Positions 12,397 through 24,086 are shown, counted from the stretch's first letter. The stretch is DNA of 64,000 nt from Amylostereum areolatum (GCA_012932865.1 SAXG01000001.1:361693-425692), one strand, 5' to 3'. Notes: generated by a model not told the origin, from the letters alone. Made by a program: numbers and translations.

Positions 12397-14032
12397 ATGA
12401 AGGTGCTTCGCTCCCTCCCCGTATTGATCAATATCCTCATCGCTGCATCGCCCAGGTTCTCGCCATTCTCTACAACGGTTTCACAGCTGCCGAGGAGGAG
12501 CCTCGTTTGCTCGGAACCGTCGAAAACCAAGTACAGTTTCCGGGCTTGCGCACACCAGTGTGCCGATTTTGACTATCTTCGTCCAGCTCGGCATCGCAGA
12601 ATACCTCAAGTCTCAAGGTCATGAATACATCGTGCGTCGTGTAGATCATCTTGTTACGATACGTTCTCACCATGACAAACAGGTGTCGAGCTCGAAGGAG
12701 GGCCCCGACAGCGACTTCCAAAAACATATTGTCGATGTACGCGTTACGCCCGATGATGTCAGCTCATTCTCACCCTGACGTATCGCTCACAGGCGGAAAT
12801 CCTGATTACGACGCCCTTCCACCCGGGTTACCTTACGGCCGAGCTGATCGATAAGGTGCGCTTTACGCCACACCCGATGTCGGATATCCGTCGGTAACCT
12901 CCTTCCCCCTTCGTAACAGGCTCAGAACCTTAAGCTCTGCGTTACCGCTGGTGTCGGCTCTGACCATATCGACCTCAACGCGGCTGTGAAGAAGGGGATT
13001 CAAGTGTTGGAGGTGTGTGGTATCACATTCAGCTTGTGTCCCTGTAAATTGACGTGCAGACGTAGGTTTCCGGATCTAACGTAGTCTCTGTGGCTGAACA
13101 TGTCATCATGTCCATCCTCCTCCTTGTCCGCAACTTCGTCCCCGCCCATGAGGTACGCGTAATCGTCTCTCGACCCATGACACCCTCTCACCCGTTCATC
13201 ATTCTCTAGATGATCGAGCGTGGCGACTGGGCCGTCTCGGACATTGCCCGCAACGCATTCGATTTGGAGGGCAAGATCGTTGGTACAATCGGAGCTGGTC
13301 GTATCGGTTTCCGCGTCCTCCAACGTCTCCGCCCATTCGACTGCAAGGAGCTCTTGTACTACGACTACGCCCCTCTCCCCGCCGGTTCGATTCCTTCCAA
13401 CCCTTAGCTGTGTTCTGTCTAACCTCCACATAGAGGCAGCGAAGAGCGTCGGCGCTCGCCGTATCGAGGACCTCAAGGAGTTTGTCTCCCTATGCGATGT
13501 CGTCACTGTCAACTGCCCGCTGCACGAAGGCACCAAGGGCCTCGTCAACGACGACCTTCTCAAGCACTTCAAGAAGGTGAGACTTGCTTTGCCATTTCAC
13601 AGGTGTTTCGTAGGGCTAAGTATATAATCGTCAGGGTGCATGGCTCGTCAACACCGCCCGTGGCGCAATCTGCGATAAGGACGCCGTCGCCGCCGCGCTC
13701 AAGAGCGGGCAGCTCAGCGGGTACGCTGGTGACGTGTGGAACGTCCAGCCCGCACCAAAAGACCACGTTTGGCGCACGGCGAAGAACCCGCTCGGCGGCT
13801 GGCAACGGCATGGTTCCCCACTATTCCGGAACGACTCTCGACGCGCAGGCCCGCTACGCGAACGGCACCAAGAGCATCATTGTGAACTACCTTGAGGGCA
13901 AACCCCAGGAGCCCGCCAACATTATCGTGGGCAAGGCCGGTTACGAGACCAAGGCTTGTAAGTACCCCTGTGCCGTTCTCTTTTTCCTCTTTTTTTGCTA
14001 ACAACTATTTGTGCGCAGATGGCCAACGCTGA
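12397..14032 (+). CDS. FDH1: NAD-dependent formate dehydrogenase, one base inserted near the 3' end
   Basis: Oxidises formate to CO2 with NAD; a D-2-hydroxyacid dehydrogenase family member. The first exon is only ATGAAG (12397-12402). It splices across 12403-12455 to give [20 protein letters not shown]. Further exons read [66 protein letters not shown], the Rossmann motif [15 protein letters not shown], and [19 protein letters not shown]. The active-site region is [17 protein letters not shown] (catalytic His in PHYSG). The protein ends KAYGQR, with the last five codons after an intron (acceptor 14017-14018). An extra T at 13800, between NPLGG and NGMVPHYSG, breaks the frame and would delete the catalytic histidine. 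At least nine introns. No presequence is seen, so cytosolic location is likely. Confidence 0.93.
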
Positions 14033-14910
14033 GGTGGGATTAGTATGGTCTATGAAGTCTCCGAACGGTCCGTTTGAAGTATACCAGCTAGCAGTTGTAC
14101 AACAAATCATATATGTATGTGTATCATAACTTGCACGGTCGACACGACAGTAGCCTCGATGTGTGTGTGTATGGAAGTTTCCTGCATGCTTACTGTCCGC
14201 CATCCACAATCGCCCACTCGCGTTGGCTGTATACTTAATCATCTCGGGAACATGTCCTTTGGCATTGTTACACTTGCAGTGCAGTGACCGCCCACGATGG
14301 TGACCGCCTGGCGAGGAAAAGATTCTGGGTACCTATGCGAGCCCCGACAGTGGTGCATGAAGGTCCAGGGAGAAGGGTGGGAAAGTGGGTCCACAGGTAC
14401 AGTAATACTTAGGATCAGAAGATGGAGGTCCAGCGCTGCAGTCAACTTCGGCGGTACGGATTGTCGGGGCTTGGTCGGGGCGCCACAAAGATCGTGGTAC
14501 TTCAAGTTGTCCCGGAGCTTGGTCACTTAACTGTTCGCGTAGAAGATCGTGCAATAGGCGCCAACTCATGGGCAGCTTGTCTTCCAAGATCCAACGAATG
14601 AACAATATTGCTGAGCGCCGACATGCGCGTTCAATATTCAATTTTGATATCCAAGCCCGCGAACGCTCCGGTGGTCAAACTCATAAGTTAGGCTTATGTC
14701 GTCCAACGATCCCCGGCGTACACACGTGTCGAGCTAGATTACAATCTATCACTTACATTCAGCTTACATGGTAGCTGCTGATGTGTGCCCACGACGAATA
14801 TCTATCTTACGCGCAAAGTCAAAGTTGTACAAGGACAACACAACAATAAATATAACAGCGCGTAGCAAAGCCGTGTACGGTATGTACAAAACAAAACAAA
14901 AAACAACAGG
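14033..14910. other. Intergenic between two convergent genes
   Basis: 880 bases holding the 3' flanks of FDH (plus) and the seven-helix protein gene (minus). No supported gene. AT-richer than the surroundings, with A-rich runs at 14880-14910. Confidence 0.45.
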
Positions 14911-16180
14911 TTAAACCGCGCTACCGTAGCTTGTCTCAAAGTGTTTCTCCTTACGAGGTGATGGGAAGGCCTCGAGACCAATTTCCATCGTGCCCGACGT
15001 GGCCGTGTCGAACGTCGAGCGGCCGCGGCCTAGCACCGTCTCGGACGCGTCAGGCGGGCTGAAACGCATCCCCGACAGGTTCTGCATGCGCTTGCTGTCG
15101 GAAGTAGGAAGATGACCCATCGTGAGCTGCTCGCTGACGTCTGAGGACCACGCCTTGCCACGCGCGACGCGGAAAATAATCAGCAACGTCGTGGCGGACT
15201 GTTTCGAACGGGCTGAGAGTGAGATGGTGCATATATGATCGTGAAAAAAGCGAGCACTGGCCTGGATCTGGCTCACCGCCTGCAAGAAGATATTGAAGAC
15301 GGGGCTGTTGATGGCGAACGTGATCAACAGCACGAGGGCAAGCGAAGAGTAGATCGCCGCAGACTCGACGATCATCGCGGCGATGCCGGTGTAGTGCTTC
15401 GTGTGTTGGGCGCCGAGTGTCTTCATGATACGATGGCGGTATAGGAGGAGACGAGCAACGATGGCGATCGTGACGAGAATGTTGAGCGAGATAGTGAGAC
15501 TAAGGTACGGGATTGTCCAGTTGGTGACTTGAGTGGCTTGGAGGGACGTTGCCGAAACTTGGATGAGCCACAAAATGCCGCAAACTAGGTCAAGTCGTGA
15601 GTTAACTGACAACGAGGGTCATGAAAAAGCACTGACCGATAGAACCGCAAAGCATAAGGCAAGGACCAAGTGCGACGGCCCACGTCGGGACGCGGCAGCC
15701 TTTATAAATAACGATACAACGCCATATCTAAGTACAAAAAAGAGAGAGAAAGAACCGTCAGCCGTAAGTCTATAAACAACACGCCGTCGGGGAGCCTACC
15801 AAAAGCCCGTCCGAAAGCCATGCAGTCATAACGAATGCGACATTCCCTCCTTCGTCGATGGGCGCCGACAGGAAATCGTTTTCGACCGCGTTCGGGCCGC
15901 CAGGATAATTCCTGAGGGAGATGAAGGCCAGTTGCGTGAACGAGGCGGAGCAGACCATGAAGATGGTACCGAGGGAGAATATGGCGCAAATGTAGATCAA
16001 AAACGGCAGCTTCTGGCGGAGGTTGTCGCGGGACATCTGCTTCCAAAGGAGGACGAAGCAGTTGGCGAAGAGCGTGAATTGAATGCCGTAGCCCACTGCG
16101 CCGAGGATAGCGCCCTGTAGCCATGTCTTCTCCATGAAGATCTCGAACGGAGACTCATCGGGGGCGTAGGGGCTCGTCAT
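14911..16180 (-). CDS. Seven-helix membrane protein, Agaricomycete family of unknown function
   Basis: The start chosen is MTSPYAPDESPFEIFMEKTW at 16180. Splicing at 15801/15726 gives an uninterrupted LSDGLLIWRCIVIYKGCRV; a second intron (about 15590-15637) joins CGSIVCGILWLI. Hydrophobic segments, in order: GAILGAVGYGIQFTLFANCF, FLIYICAIFSLGTIFMV, VAFVMTAWLSDGLLIW, WAVALGPCLMLCGSI, YLSLTISLNILVTIAIV, AAMIVESAAIYSSLALVLL and a weaker last one near SPVFNIFLQAVSQ. The C-terminal tail of about 85 residues is polar and Ser/Thr-rich. The pattern DGLLxWRC after the third helix is what I recall from many uncharacterised Agaricomycete proteins. It is not Ste3-like. Function unknown. Confidence 0.75.
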
Positions 16181-17408
16181 GGTGGACGCGACGTGAAAGA
16201 AAGAAAGAGGGAAAAGGCGAAGAAGCTGCCCACACAAGAGCGACGGCCAGAGCAAGAATCAAAAGGCGATAATTCGAAGCGCTGAGGAGAGGTGGCGATG
16301 ATATAGTAGTGCGACCATGTCTGGAGAGGGTCATGGTTCCTGCGAACCCGTACGCCGCGACGTGAAGCAATTGATGCGAATTTACTTGTTTTTACCCCGC
16401 TGATCCACGACCTCGATCTCGTTTGCGTAAATCAATTTCAAGGTACCCCGGGAGTGACGGAAGGTCCATGACTAGAAGGTCCATAGACCCAGATATCGCC
16501 GTCGGCTTTTTCAGAACCGGCGTCTAGTCATCCGGCTCGCTGTCAAACGCTCCGCTAACATCCTCGTTAACGTTCGCAACTTCACAAGGTTCGACGGTTT
16601 TTGCCCCAGTTCCCACCAGTTCCCACCCAGTACTGAACACTGCTGGCAGCTGCCCACTTGGTATATTCCATGGCTAACGCTAGCTAACGGCAGTATCTTC
16701 TAGAGATCATCACACACGTCCCCCATCTCGTTGCGATCTCATTTATTGACGCATTAGACTGAACTTGGATGCACGCCATCGGAACGCGTGGACATCCTAG
16801 CACTTGTCGGCTGCCTTATCTCGTCATTAGGGACAGCCATCTCGATTCCCGGGGCGGCTCTCCACGTCCTCTTCTTGAGTCGAAAGAAAGGCAAGGCTGA
16901 AACGTGCCGCATGTCACCACGCTCCTGCTGCTCTCCTGAGTCCTGGATGCCTTGATCTCCATCGTCGAGCACAGCATGAGGTTCCACGCCAAGAGGTAAG
17001 ATGCTCACAAGATATGCTCTCTGGATGAACGATCAAAATGACAAGGCCCGGGGAGAGGAACGTCACAGCTGTAGCCTGAGGTGGACCGAAGAGAAGGTGG
17101 CGAGCGCCGAAAGGTACAACGACTCTGGAAAACGACCGGGCACTGTTCCTTCCGATTCCCCAAAATCACCCTTTCGTGCTCGTCGAGGGCGATGCGTGCA
17201 TTTCACCTCGACCTGAGTAACTAGCTGCGCGGAGCAGCCCGTCAGGCCACGTTGGGATCACTAACGAAAGATCAAAGTCCAAGCCTCTCAGCGCTGTGAT
17301 AAGGGCAGACTGACGAGTACAAAAGGATCTCCGAACGCGCGGATGAGTCCCTCACCACTCACTTTCATCCAGTGTTTTTTCCACTAGAAACCTGTCTACC
17401 CATTCACG
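16181..17408. other. Intergenic, no supported gene
   Basis: About 1.2 kb between a minus-strand and a plus-strand start codon. Open frames such as 16754-17008 and 17001-17216 show no family resemblance. A TATA-like TACAAAAGG at 17318-17326 lies about 85 bases before the peptide gene ATG. Confidence 0.45.
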
Positions 17409-17599
17409 ATGCAGTCCTTCGCTAAACTCATTGCCCTCTTCGCCCTCGTGGCTGTTGCATGTTGCTGCCCCGGCTCTCGAGGCCCGTGCTGGTACGTCAT
17501 CCGGCATGATACGCCTGCGATCGCGCTTACTGACTTCACTCTTTATCAGTCGCCTGCGAACGCGGCGACGCTGCCATCCAGGCCGCAGACTGCTTCTAA
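17409..17599 (+). CDS. 43-residue secreted peptide, copy A (one-base frame break)
   Basis: Two exons, 17409-17491 and 17550-17599. The N-terminus MQSFAKLIALFALVAVA is a signal peptide. In the sequence as given the frame then runs into CCCPGSRGPC. Removing the T at 17460 yields VAAPALEARA, matching copy B, and after the intron AVACERGDAAIQAADCF and a TAA at 17597-17599. Intron position and phase (phase 1, after the ARA residues) are the same as in copy B. The mature part would be about 23 residues with two cysteines, the second being the penultimate residue. I do not recognise the family. It converges with copy B, about 1 kb away. Confidence 0.65.
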
Positions 17600-18595
17600 A
17601 TATCTAGGTGCCGACTCTCTCTGATGAAGGTCGGTCGTCGCTGTCCTTTCTTCGTGCTGAAAGCATGTCGACTTACTGCGATATATACAGAGCACACCAA
17701 CTGCCGCGTCCACTGGCATTTTATTACTTTTGGGTTTTGTGGGATATGTAAAGTTGTTTAGGGCGTTCGTGGACATCTTGTTGTATTCAATCACCTTCTC
17801 CAACCGAGAAGCTTTTCATTTCTAAATCCTTCAGTCAATGAGAGAAATCAAAGGTAGGCCGGCGTCAGGCTGGTGCTCACCGAGGCCGAGGATCATCCGC
17901 GATGTTTTCGGATAGGTGTCGCGTTCCTTGAACGAATATATGAGCCAGGTTCTCAGGACTATTGGCGTCAGCGCTAACTGGATGGTTCAACCGAGGGCTA
18001 ATTCGTGCATGCATGTCATTGCATGTACATAGCATACATCGGTGGGATATGCAGTGAAACTTGGGAACTGCAGGTCAGCTGGGATGTCCGTGAAACGCCG
18101 GTTGTCAGCCTTTGCCAGCGTACAGTTCGACACGGTGGAGACAGGCCGAACTTTCCAGATCATCGTGTTCCGTGTGCACAACATTTAGAGTTCTGCGTGC
18201 TCGTCAGCCAACCCGCCGTACCACACTGCAAATAGGCTGCAACCAGCTTGCTGCTGTACTTACGAATCTCTCTATCGTATAGAACTCCTGTTAGGCTTCA
18301 AGCTTCAAGATTCAAGATTCACGCAAGCAAAAACAACAATTCGACTCGATTGGGTAGGTCTGAACCAGACCAAATACATAAAAACGGCCAAGTCGGCGCC
18401 TACAAGAGAAATGTCCACCACTCGACTCCTACAAACACAACACGGAAGGGTAGGGGCTCCATGCACCGTAATGTCAATACTATCCGTCCATTGAGCATCA
18501 TACTCTCGAATCGGAGAAGTAAAAGGACAGACAGACCTCTTAACACGCAAGGAATGTCACCTGGGCAGCTATGGACAGACATTGTACTCGACGCT
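17600..18595. other. Intergenic between the two convergent peptide genes
   Basis: One kb of 3' flank shared by the two peptide genes. No supported gene or RNA. Confidence 0.45.
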
Positions 18596-18827
18596 TTAGA
18601 AGCAGTCGGCAGCATCGGCAGCTGCGTCGCATGCCTCTGATAAACGAGAAATATGATCAGCTTTAGGCCCCAGCGCTCCAGAGCCAGCTCCAACATCACG
18701 TCTGCGCATGACGTTGAAGGAAAGAAAAATACATACCGGCACGAGCAGCGTTTTCAGTACTGGCGGGAGCGGCGACAACGACAGCGACAAAGGCGAAGAG
18801 AGCGATGAGCTTGGCGAAGGTCTGCAT
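18596..18827 (-). CDS. 43-residue secreted peptide, copy B
   Basis: Two exons, 18827-18737 and 18636-18596, with a 100-base GT-AG intron in phase 1. The signal peptide is MQTFAKLIALFAFVAVVVAA, followed by PASTENAARA and, after the intron, EACDAAADAADCF. Copies A and B share almost the whole signal peptide, the intron position and the AADCF ending, so they are paralogues in inverted orientation. A TATA-like CATAAAAAGA (18915-18924) sits about 90 bases upstream, matching the spacing in copy A. The mature peptide is acidic and Ala-rich with two cysteines eight residues apart. No Kex2 (KR) sites and no CaaX box, so it is neither a standard pheromone precursor nor a typical UstA-type repeat precursor. 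Function unknown. Confidence 0.7.
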
Positions 18828-19540
18828 GGTTAATTGAAGATAAGAGCTCGAAATGCAAGGACAGGGAGTGTGATGCGGAAGGCGAGTGGTGGGTCTCCAC
18901 TTTCTGTTCGCCAATCTTTTTATGCGTTACTGCACTGCAGACGGCGGTAATTGTACTTACGCGCATCATGGCAGTCCCCGGACCTACCAGCGAGACCGAC
19001 GGGATCGCCTGCGGCTAATGGCCTGTGGCCGCGCTCGGTACCGTATCCTATAACGTAGTTGCTATAACGCCCCGCGCTACACGGCTCTGTGGATCCAGTT
19101 TCCGCCGAACGCATCTCAGTCGGCCATTCAGTCTTCACGTTTGATCTGAGGACCGCCCATATGCCCATAGGAACGAGGGCCCCTCGGCCAAGATATCGCC
19201 GGACGCATCACAAGAGTATGCGTTATTTGTGTGAGAGAATGAGAGGAAGTCGTCTAACGCACTCCCTGTTATCTTCATTCTGCTTTGACTCTCGACAAAG
19301 GAGCCAATCCCAGTCACTTCTTGAATTCGTATCGGCGAAGCTTGCAACGTGGGACGAGCTCGAGTAAGTCGAATAATAATAGGCCAAGGGGTACGTGAAT
19401 GTCGGTGGGAATGAGCTAAAACAAACACAGGGAGAACATCGGATTCGGTGGTCGGAGAAGGTGAAATAATACAGTGCTTTGATATTTTCGATGCGGCAGC
19501 CATAAGTTAGCTGAGACACGCCGTTGTCGGTCCAGATAAA
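18828..19540. other. Intergenic, no supported gene
   Basis: About 700 bases between copy B of the peptide gene and the stop of the first UstYa-like gene. Frames at 19135-19503 and 19223-19519 look like noise. Confidence 0.4.
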
Positions 19541-20277
19541 TTACATAGCAGGAAGATAGCCGGGAGGCAATGGAGCCCTGCGAAAGTCCATCCTTATCAG
19601 CCAAGCTCAAGTCAAGAGCGAAAGTATACGCACTCGTACTGGGTCCGATTTCTCCACTCGAAGTAGTTGTCATCCATAACAGGGTACGCGGCGGTCCAAT
19701 CCCTACAGACATGATGGCCCCCCGTTCTGACCCTCTCAAAATCCCTCTCTTCAAAGTTACCCTCCTCGAGGGTAAGATCGGCCGCACAAAGCGCGCCCTG
19801 CTTGATATACGCAAGACAGTGCTTGACGTGGGCGACGGTGGCGACCTCCTCCTTGGAGAATGCGCGGTTGAGGAGACGCATGCAGTGCAGTTCGTGGAAC
19901 ATGGTGACGACGAATTGGCGGTCGTCGGGTCCGAGACGAACGTAGCCATAACTGGCAGAGGTGAGGCCGAACCAATGGTCGTCCGATGGGAGGCCAAGGA
20001 TGGGATAGTGAACGGATTCTTCGACAGTGAGAGAGGCTTGCGGAAGATCGTCCATGGGGAGAGGGAGTGTCTCTGGGTAGTCATGTCCGCGCCATGCTGT
20101 TAGACACAGAAAAAATCGGCATGGATGTTGCGGGGAGAATCATGACGACGTACAATAGGTTTTGGGCGGCGACGAGAGAGACGATATGAGGTGCCAACCG
20201 ATGAAAGATAGGTTGAATGCGCTAGCGGCTAGGAGAGCAAAGGCGACAAGGCTGGTAGGTGGGACCTTCACGGTCAT
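19541..20277 (-). CDS. UstYa-like (DUF3328) oxidase 1
   Basis: A type II membrane protein of the UstYa family, copper-type oxidases that modify RiPPs and other small molecules in fungi (ustiloxin, cyclochlorotine clusters). Exons 20277-20154, 20096-19634 and 19577-19541. The N-terminal helix is LVAFALLAASAFNLSFIGW. The core reads DYPETLPLPMDD, SVHYPI and YVRLGPDDRQFVVTMFHELHC, with the first HxxHC motif as HELHC. Downstream is the second, HVKHCLAYIKQGALCAADL, and then HHVCRDWTAAY. The last intron (donor GTGCGT at 19633) gives the ending QYEAPLPPGYLPAM; reading through it ends in VYFRS. An in-frame ATG at 20358 is possible, but the shorter start matches the second copy at 24.5-25.2 kb. Substrate unknown. 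Confidence 0.85.
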
Positions 20278-21744
20278 CGTGGGGTAAAGGCGCGGCCGAC
20301 TTGACTTGGATTCTGGAAGATGGGGCGGGCAAAGGCGGAAAGATTTGCGGTTGGGCATGGATGATGGTGGTGGTTGCGACGTTGGATCTGATTGTGCCGG
20401 ATTGTCTGGACGCGCCGCAGCGCCGCCGCCGGCATGTCGGGTCCAGAAAGCCGTGGACCTGTGGACCTCCATTCAATTACTGTAAATCGCGGGTGATCTG
20501 ATCTAAGATTCAAGATCCTCGGTCTTGACGGTACAATGCACCCGTCATCATCTTGACAGTTGTGACAGAAAATGCCCCGCGCTCACACGCCATCGTGTAC
20601 ACTCTTGACATCGATATCTTTCCTCGTCATCGCTATCCTACATCCTACGAGAAAATAAAATAAAGCTCCCGCAAGAAAAATACCAGGAAGAGCACCAGAA
20701 GCGAGGGAATGTCACGCCAGAAGAAGGGTCGCATTTGGACAAGGCTCGGATCCCATGCGGTGGTTTCAGGTCAACATTAAACAGCCTCAGATCGCGCCGA
20801 CCAAGCTCGACGTACGCAACACGGTGTTGTACGGCGTCCTTGTCCTTACTTTCAAATTATCCGGGGAGAAAAGCACCGGTTGGGGGAGGCGCACCGTTCG
20901 CTACCGTTCGTCTCACTTACGGCAGGGTGTGCCCGAGCGCCCCGCGAAAAATAAACCACTTGACTGCATGCTTTGTCGTATTGAATGGCATTGGACGATA
21001 TGTGACCGCAACATTTGTTGTGGCGAATAAGTGGGCGCTGCGCGTCTATGTGACGATTCAGGACGTAAAATGTAAAACCACACTGTACTGACTGGGTCGG
21101 GGAAGTACCGTATTGTGGAAATTCGTGCTGCGTGCATTCCATTGCATGAAGAGACTGATCATCAACAACGGCGGCGCAAAAAGCTTGGATTGGCAGTCAT
21201 TGGGGGCGTAGGATATCAGACCCTAGCGCAACGTGATGCACATAAACCGAGGTACATACATTATCCAGGCTCCAGCTGTATTAACGATTGGATTGGGATG
21301 GAAGTCCGCGACAGCGTGCGAGGAGCAGCAACACGCTGATTGGGGGCGGAGGAACGTGCAGTGTGGAGTTCGGTGATCCAAGGAGATCCTGTGGGAACAG
21401 ATGTGTCGCATGTGAGAAGGATATCGACACGAACGGCCCTGGGCCCTTCTCCCTTCGACCAGCGGGGTCGGTGCCTTCCATGATGATTTGCTGTTCTCAA
21501 CTCTCATCAAAGAAGGGCGAGCACGTCCTGAGTGCCTCGTCCAAACATTGCAACTTTGCGTGAAAGCATGATGGCGAAGGCATGACGAGCACGATGGTCT
21601 TGGACGGTTACGGTACGGAGTCAGAAGCAATGGGGTCGTCGGCAATGCGATACACGGACACATACTGTAAACGCTCAAGCCAGCCATCAGCCAACAGGGG
21701 AAGTGAACGAAAATGATGTAGGACCAAGAGAACATGACTCCTGG
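20278..21744. other. Intergenic, no supported gene
   Basis: About 1.5 kb upstream of UstYa-like gene 1 and downstream of the next minus-strand gene. Open frames of 70-170 codons (for example 21223-21735 minus) lack domain signals. Confidence 0.4.
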
Positions 21745-22731
21745 TCAGACCTCTGGAAGAGTTTGGGTTTGTGTGATGTACAGACCTACAGGGAACCAGT
21801 CAACCTCACCGCCCTGCCCAATTCGACTGAAAGAAATCACAGACCTCCCACCGGCACGATCCTCTGATCTTGCCAAAATTCAACGCGGCAGTCGGGCTGC
21901 GACTCCGCGCACGCGAGCTCGAACGTGCTAAATTCCGCCGAGGGGCAGCGAAACGCGTCGGAGGACGTCTGGGCGTCTGAGGAGAACGTCAGCGTCGCGA
22001 GCTTGCGCGTGCGCTTCGCGGCGCGGTCCCAGGTGCCGGGAGTGTACGGCGAGAGCTCCTGCGGTTGATCCAGGACCCAGACGTCGATCGTGCTCGGGGA
22101 GGAGAGGGAGCTGGCCGGGTCGAAGGCGTCCGTCTTGTGCGGGAGGGACGCGGTCAGCACACAGCGCTCCATGCCGAAGTCGAGGTGGCGAAACTGTGCG
22201 ATGGAGGAATGCTGGAGATGCGCAAAAGAACCGTGAGCAGCGTAGGATGAGTGAAAGAGGTCGTTACACACCTCTCGTGAGATGAGTATATGACGGTCAT
22301 CCGGATAAACAGACCCAGAGGACGGATGCCAACCGCGTTCGTCCTGGCGCATCGCGCGCCGTTTGTCCGCCGTGTCGATCTGCATGACAATGGGCGGGAA
22401 GTTGGTGATGGGTGGGTAGGTGAAGTTAGAGCCCTGAAGGATGGACTGCATGTGGATGTATTGGCTGGGGCGCCGTAGAGGGGTTGGGGAAGGTTTGGAC
22501 GGGAAGAGAATCACACTGGCAAAGAGGACCAAGGAGAGCGCGGAGGAGCAGATGGCGCCGACGCAGGCCCAGAATATCAGGTTGTGTTGGCCTGTCGTTG
22601 AACTCGTTGGTGAGGAGGCGACCGTCAAGAAGGGGGAACCCACCTGCGTTACCCCGCGGTCTCCTCTCAGTTCTTGCATACTTTGCTTCGTCGACGTCGT
22701 CTGGCGAGGACGCTAAAGGAAGATATTCCAT
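21745..22731 (-). CDS. Single-pass membrane protein, Agaricomycete family (possibly But2-like C-terminus)
   Basis: The start MEYLPLASSPDDVDEAKYAR at 22731 is followed by an intron that joins NAGQHNLIFWACVGAICSSA, so the membrane helix FWACVGAICSSALSLVLFAS follows a short cytosolic tail. A long luminal part carries FRHLDFGMERCVL, STIDVWVLDQPQ, KLATLTFSSD, FELACAESQPDCRVEFWQD and, after a last intron with donor GTCTGT, an ending GGLYITQTQTLPEV. Two cysteine pairs are possible. Similar proteins are common and uncharacterised in Agaricomycetes; some are labelled as having a But2 C-terminal domain, which I cannot confirm here. It lies between UstYa-like gene 1 and the peptidase-like gene on the same strand. 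Confidence 0.6.
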
Positions 22732-23132
22732 GCCTCTCTGCAACGAAATGAGCACACGGAGTACGTGGATTTGCGTAAAGTACGCACCTACAACTAGCGA
22801 TGTGCCCTAAAACAAAGAAAGGAAGTGGAAGTGGATGAGAGACAGCTCATTAAGCGCCGTCCCTGCAAGCTGTGAGACACTGCGATCGCGACAAAGCCCG
22901 GGTCCATGTCCATCAAGTTCAATATTCAATGTCCTGGTTCGCCACATGGTGATGTCGGCGAGGGTGATAGAGCGGCTCGTGAGTACTGCAGGGTTTTTGC
23001 CTTTGTCCTTGGGTCCGCCGGACCAGGATTCAGAGCGAAGTCTCGCGGACGCACCGCCAGCATCAGCCGGCCAGCATACGCATCCCCCGAGTAATCTATT
23101 ATTCTACACATCCGAACATTTCCTGCGCCTTT
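22732..23132. other. Intergenic, 400 bases
   Basis: Upstream region of the membrane protein gene and 3' flank of the hydrolase gene. Nothing else recognised. Confidence 0.4.
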
Positions 23133-24086
23133 CTACTCCGCCAAAAAGTCGCCGACAACCTGCATGAACAGCTCTCGCTCCTCCCAAAACGGCATGTGGC
23201 TTGACTGCTCGAACTTGGCGTGTTTCGCGCCGGAGATCCCGTCTACGAGTGGTTGAACGACGAAGTCCTGAGCCATATCCGCCGCACCGTTGAGGACGAG
23301 CGTGGGTGCGCTAACGCGGTGAAGGCGGTCGATAACGGTCCAGTTGGCCTTGCCGAGGATCCTGCGGACATAACTTCAGCACGGGTTCAGCCACTCAACT
23401 GGACCCAACACTCACTCTGCATCCGCGACAGGGCGCGGCCCCCGCTCACCCAGAATATACTCCATCGCGACGAGAAATTCGGGTGGCGGCGGCTGGGCCG
23501 TGCACCCATGCACCGCGAAGAATGCCTTGGCCGCTTTTCTGAATTTCTCCGGGTCCGCCTTGAGTCCGCCTTTCATACCCTCCTGCACGTCCTCCGGGAA
23601 CTTGCTCAGCAGCATGCCGACCGACTGTCCCCAGAGCGCGATCGAGGGCAGCGAGTTGGCTAGGACGACCTTGCGCAGGCCCGCGGGGGGCGCGGGTTCG
23701 CGCACGGCGAGCTCGGCGGCCAAGACGCCGCCCCACGAGTGTCCGAGAAGATCGTAGGATGAAGCGTCGATTTTGAGTTGAGAGATGAGGTTCTCGAGCT
23801 CGGCGAGGAAGAGGGGGATCGTCCAGAATGAAGGGTCTTTGTCTGGGAGGTGTGTTGAGTGCGCGTTGCCGAGTTGGTCGTAGAAGACGACGGGACGTGT
23901 GGATGTCGCGAGGTCGGCGCAGGCGAGGAGGTAATCGTGTGAGAGGCCGGGGCCGCCGTGGACGACGATGAGGGAGGGCTCAATGGCGGTGGAGAGATCG
24001 CCAAAGACCTTGTACCAGGTCTGGTAGGTCTCATTCGCGTAGGTGAAAGGTACGGTGCCCTCGACGCTGTTGACGGCGGTGGACAT
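23133..24086 (-). CDS. Proline iminopeptidase / amino-acid amidase-like alpha/beta hydrolase
   Basis: Serine hydrolase of the alpha/beta fold (S33 peptidase-like), expected to remove N-terminal residues, often proline, from short peptides or to hydrolyse amino-acid amides. Two exons. The start is MSTAVNSVEGTVPFTYANET at 24086. Oxyanion motif IVVHGGPGLSHDY, nucleophile elbow LLGHSWGGVLAAEL (Ser in GHSWGG), catalytic Asp region VLNGAADMAQDFV, and catalytic His in QSSHMPFWEERELF. The intron near the ADAE residues (donor GTGAGT) restores the frame cleanly. No signal peptide, so cytosolic. It sits between the two UstYa-like genes on the same strand, which is suggestive for peptide processing but not proof. 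Length about 300 residues, normal for the family. Confidence 0.88.

Noticed and set aside
13383..13393. Perfect B-box-like GGTTCGATTCC suggesting a tRNA gene
   Set aside because: It lies at an FDH intron donor, with no A box or cloverleaf around it.
17409..18827. Peptide genes as mating pheromone precursors
   Set aside because: They have a signal peptide and end in DCF, not a CaaX box; basidiomycete pheromone precursors have no signal peptide.
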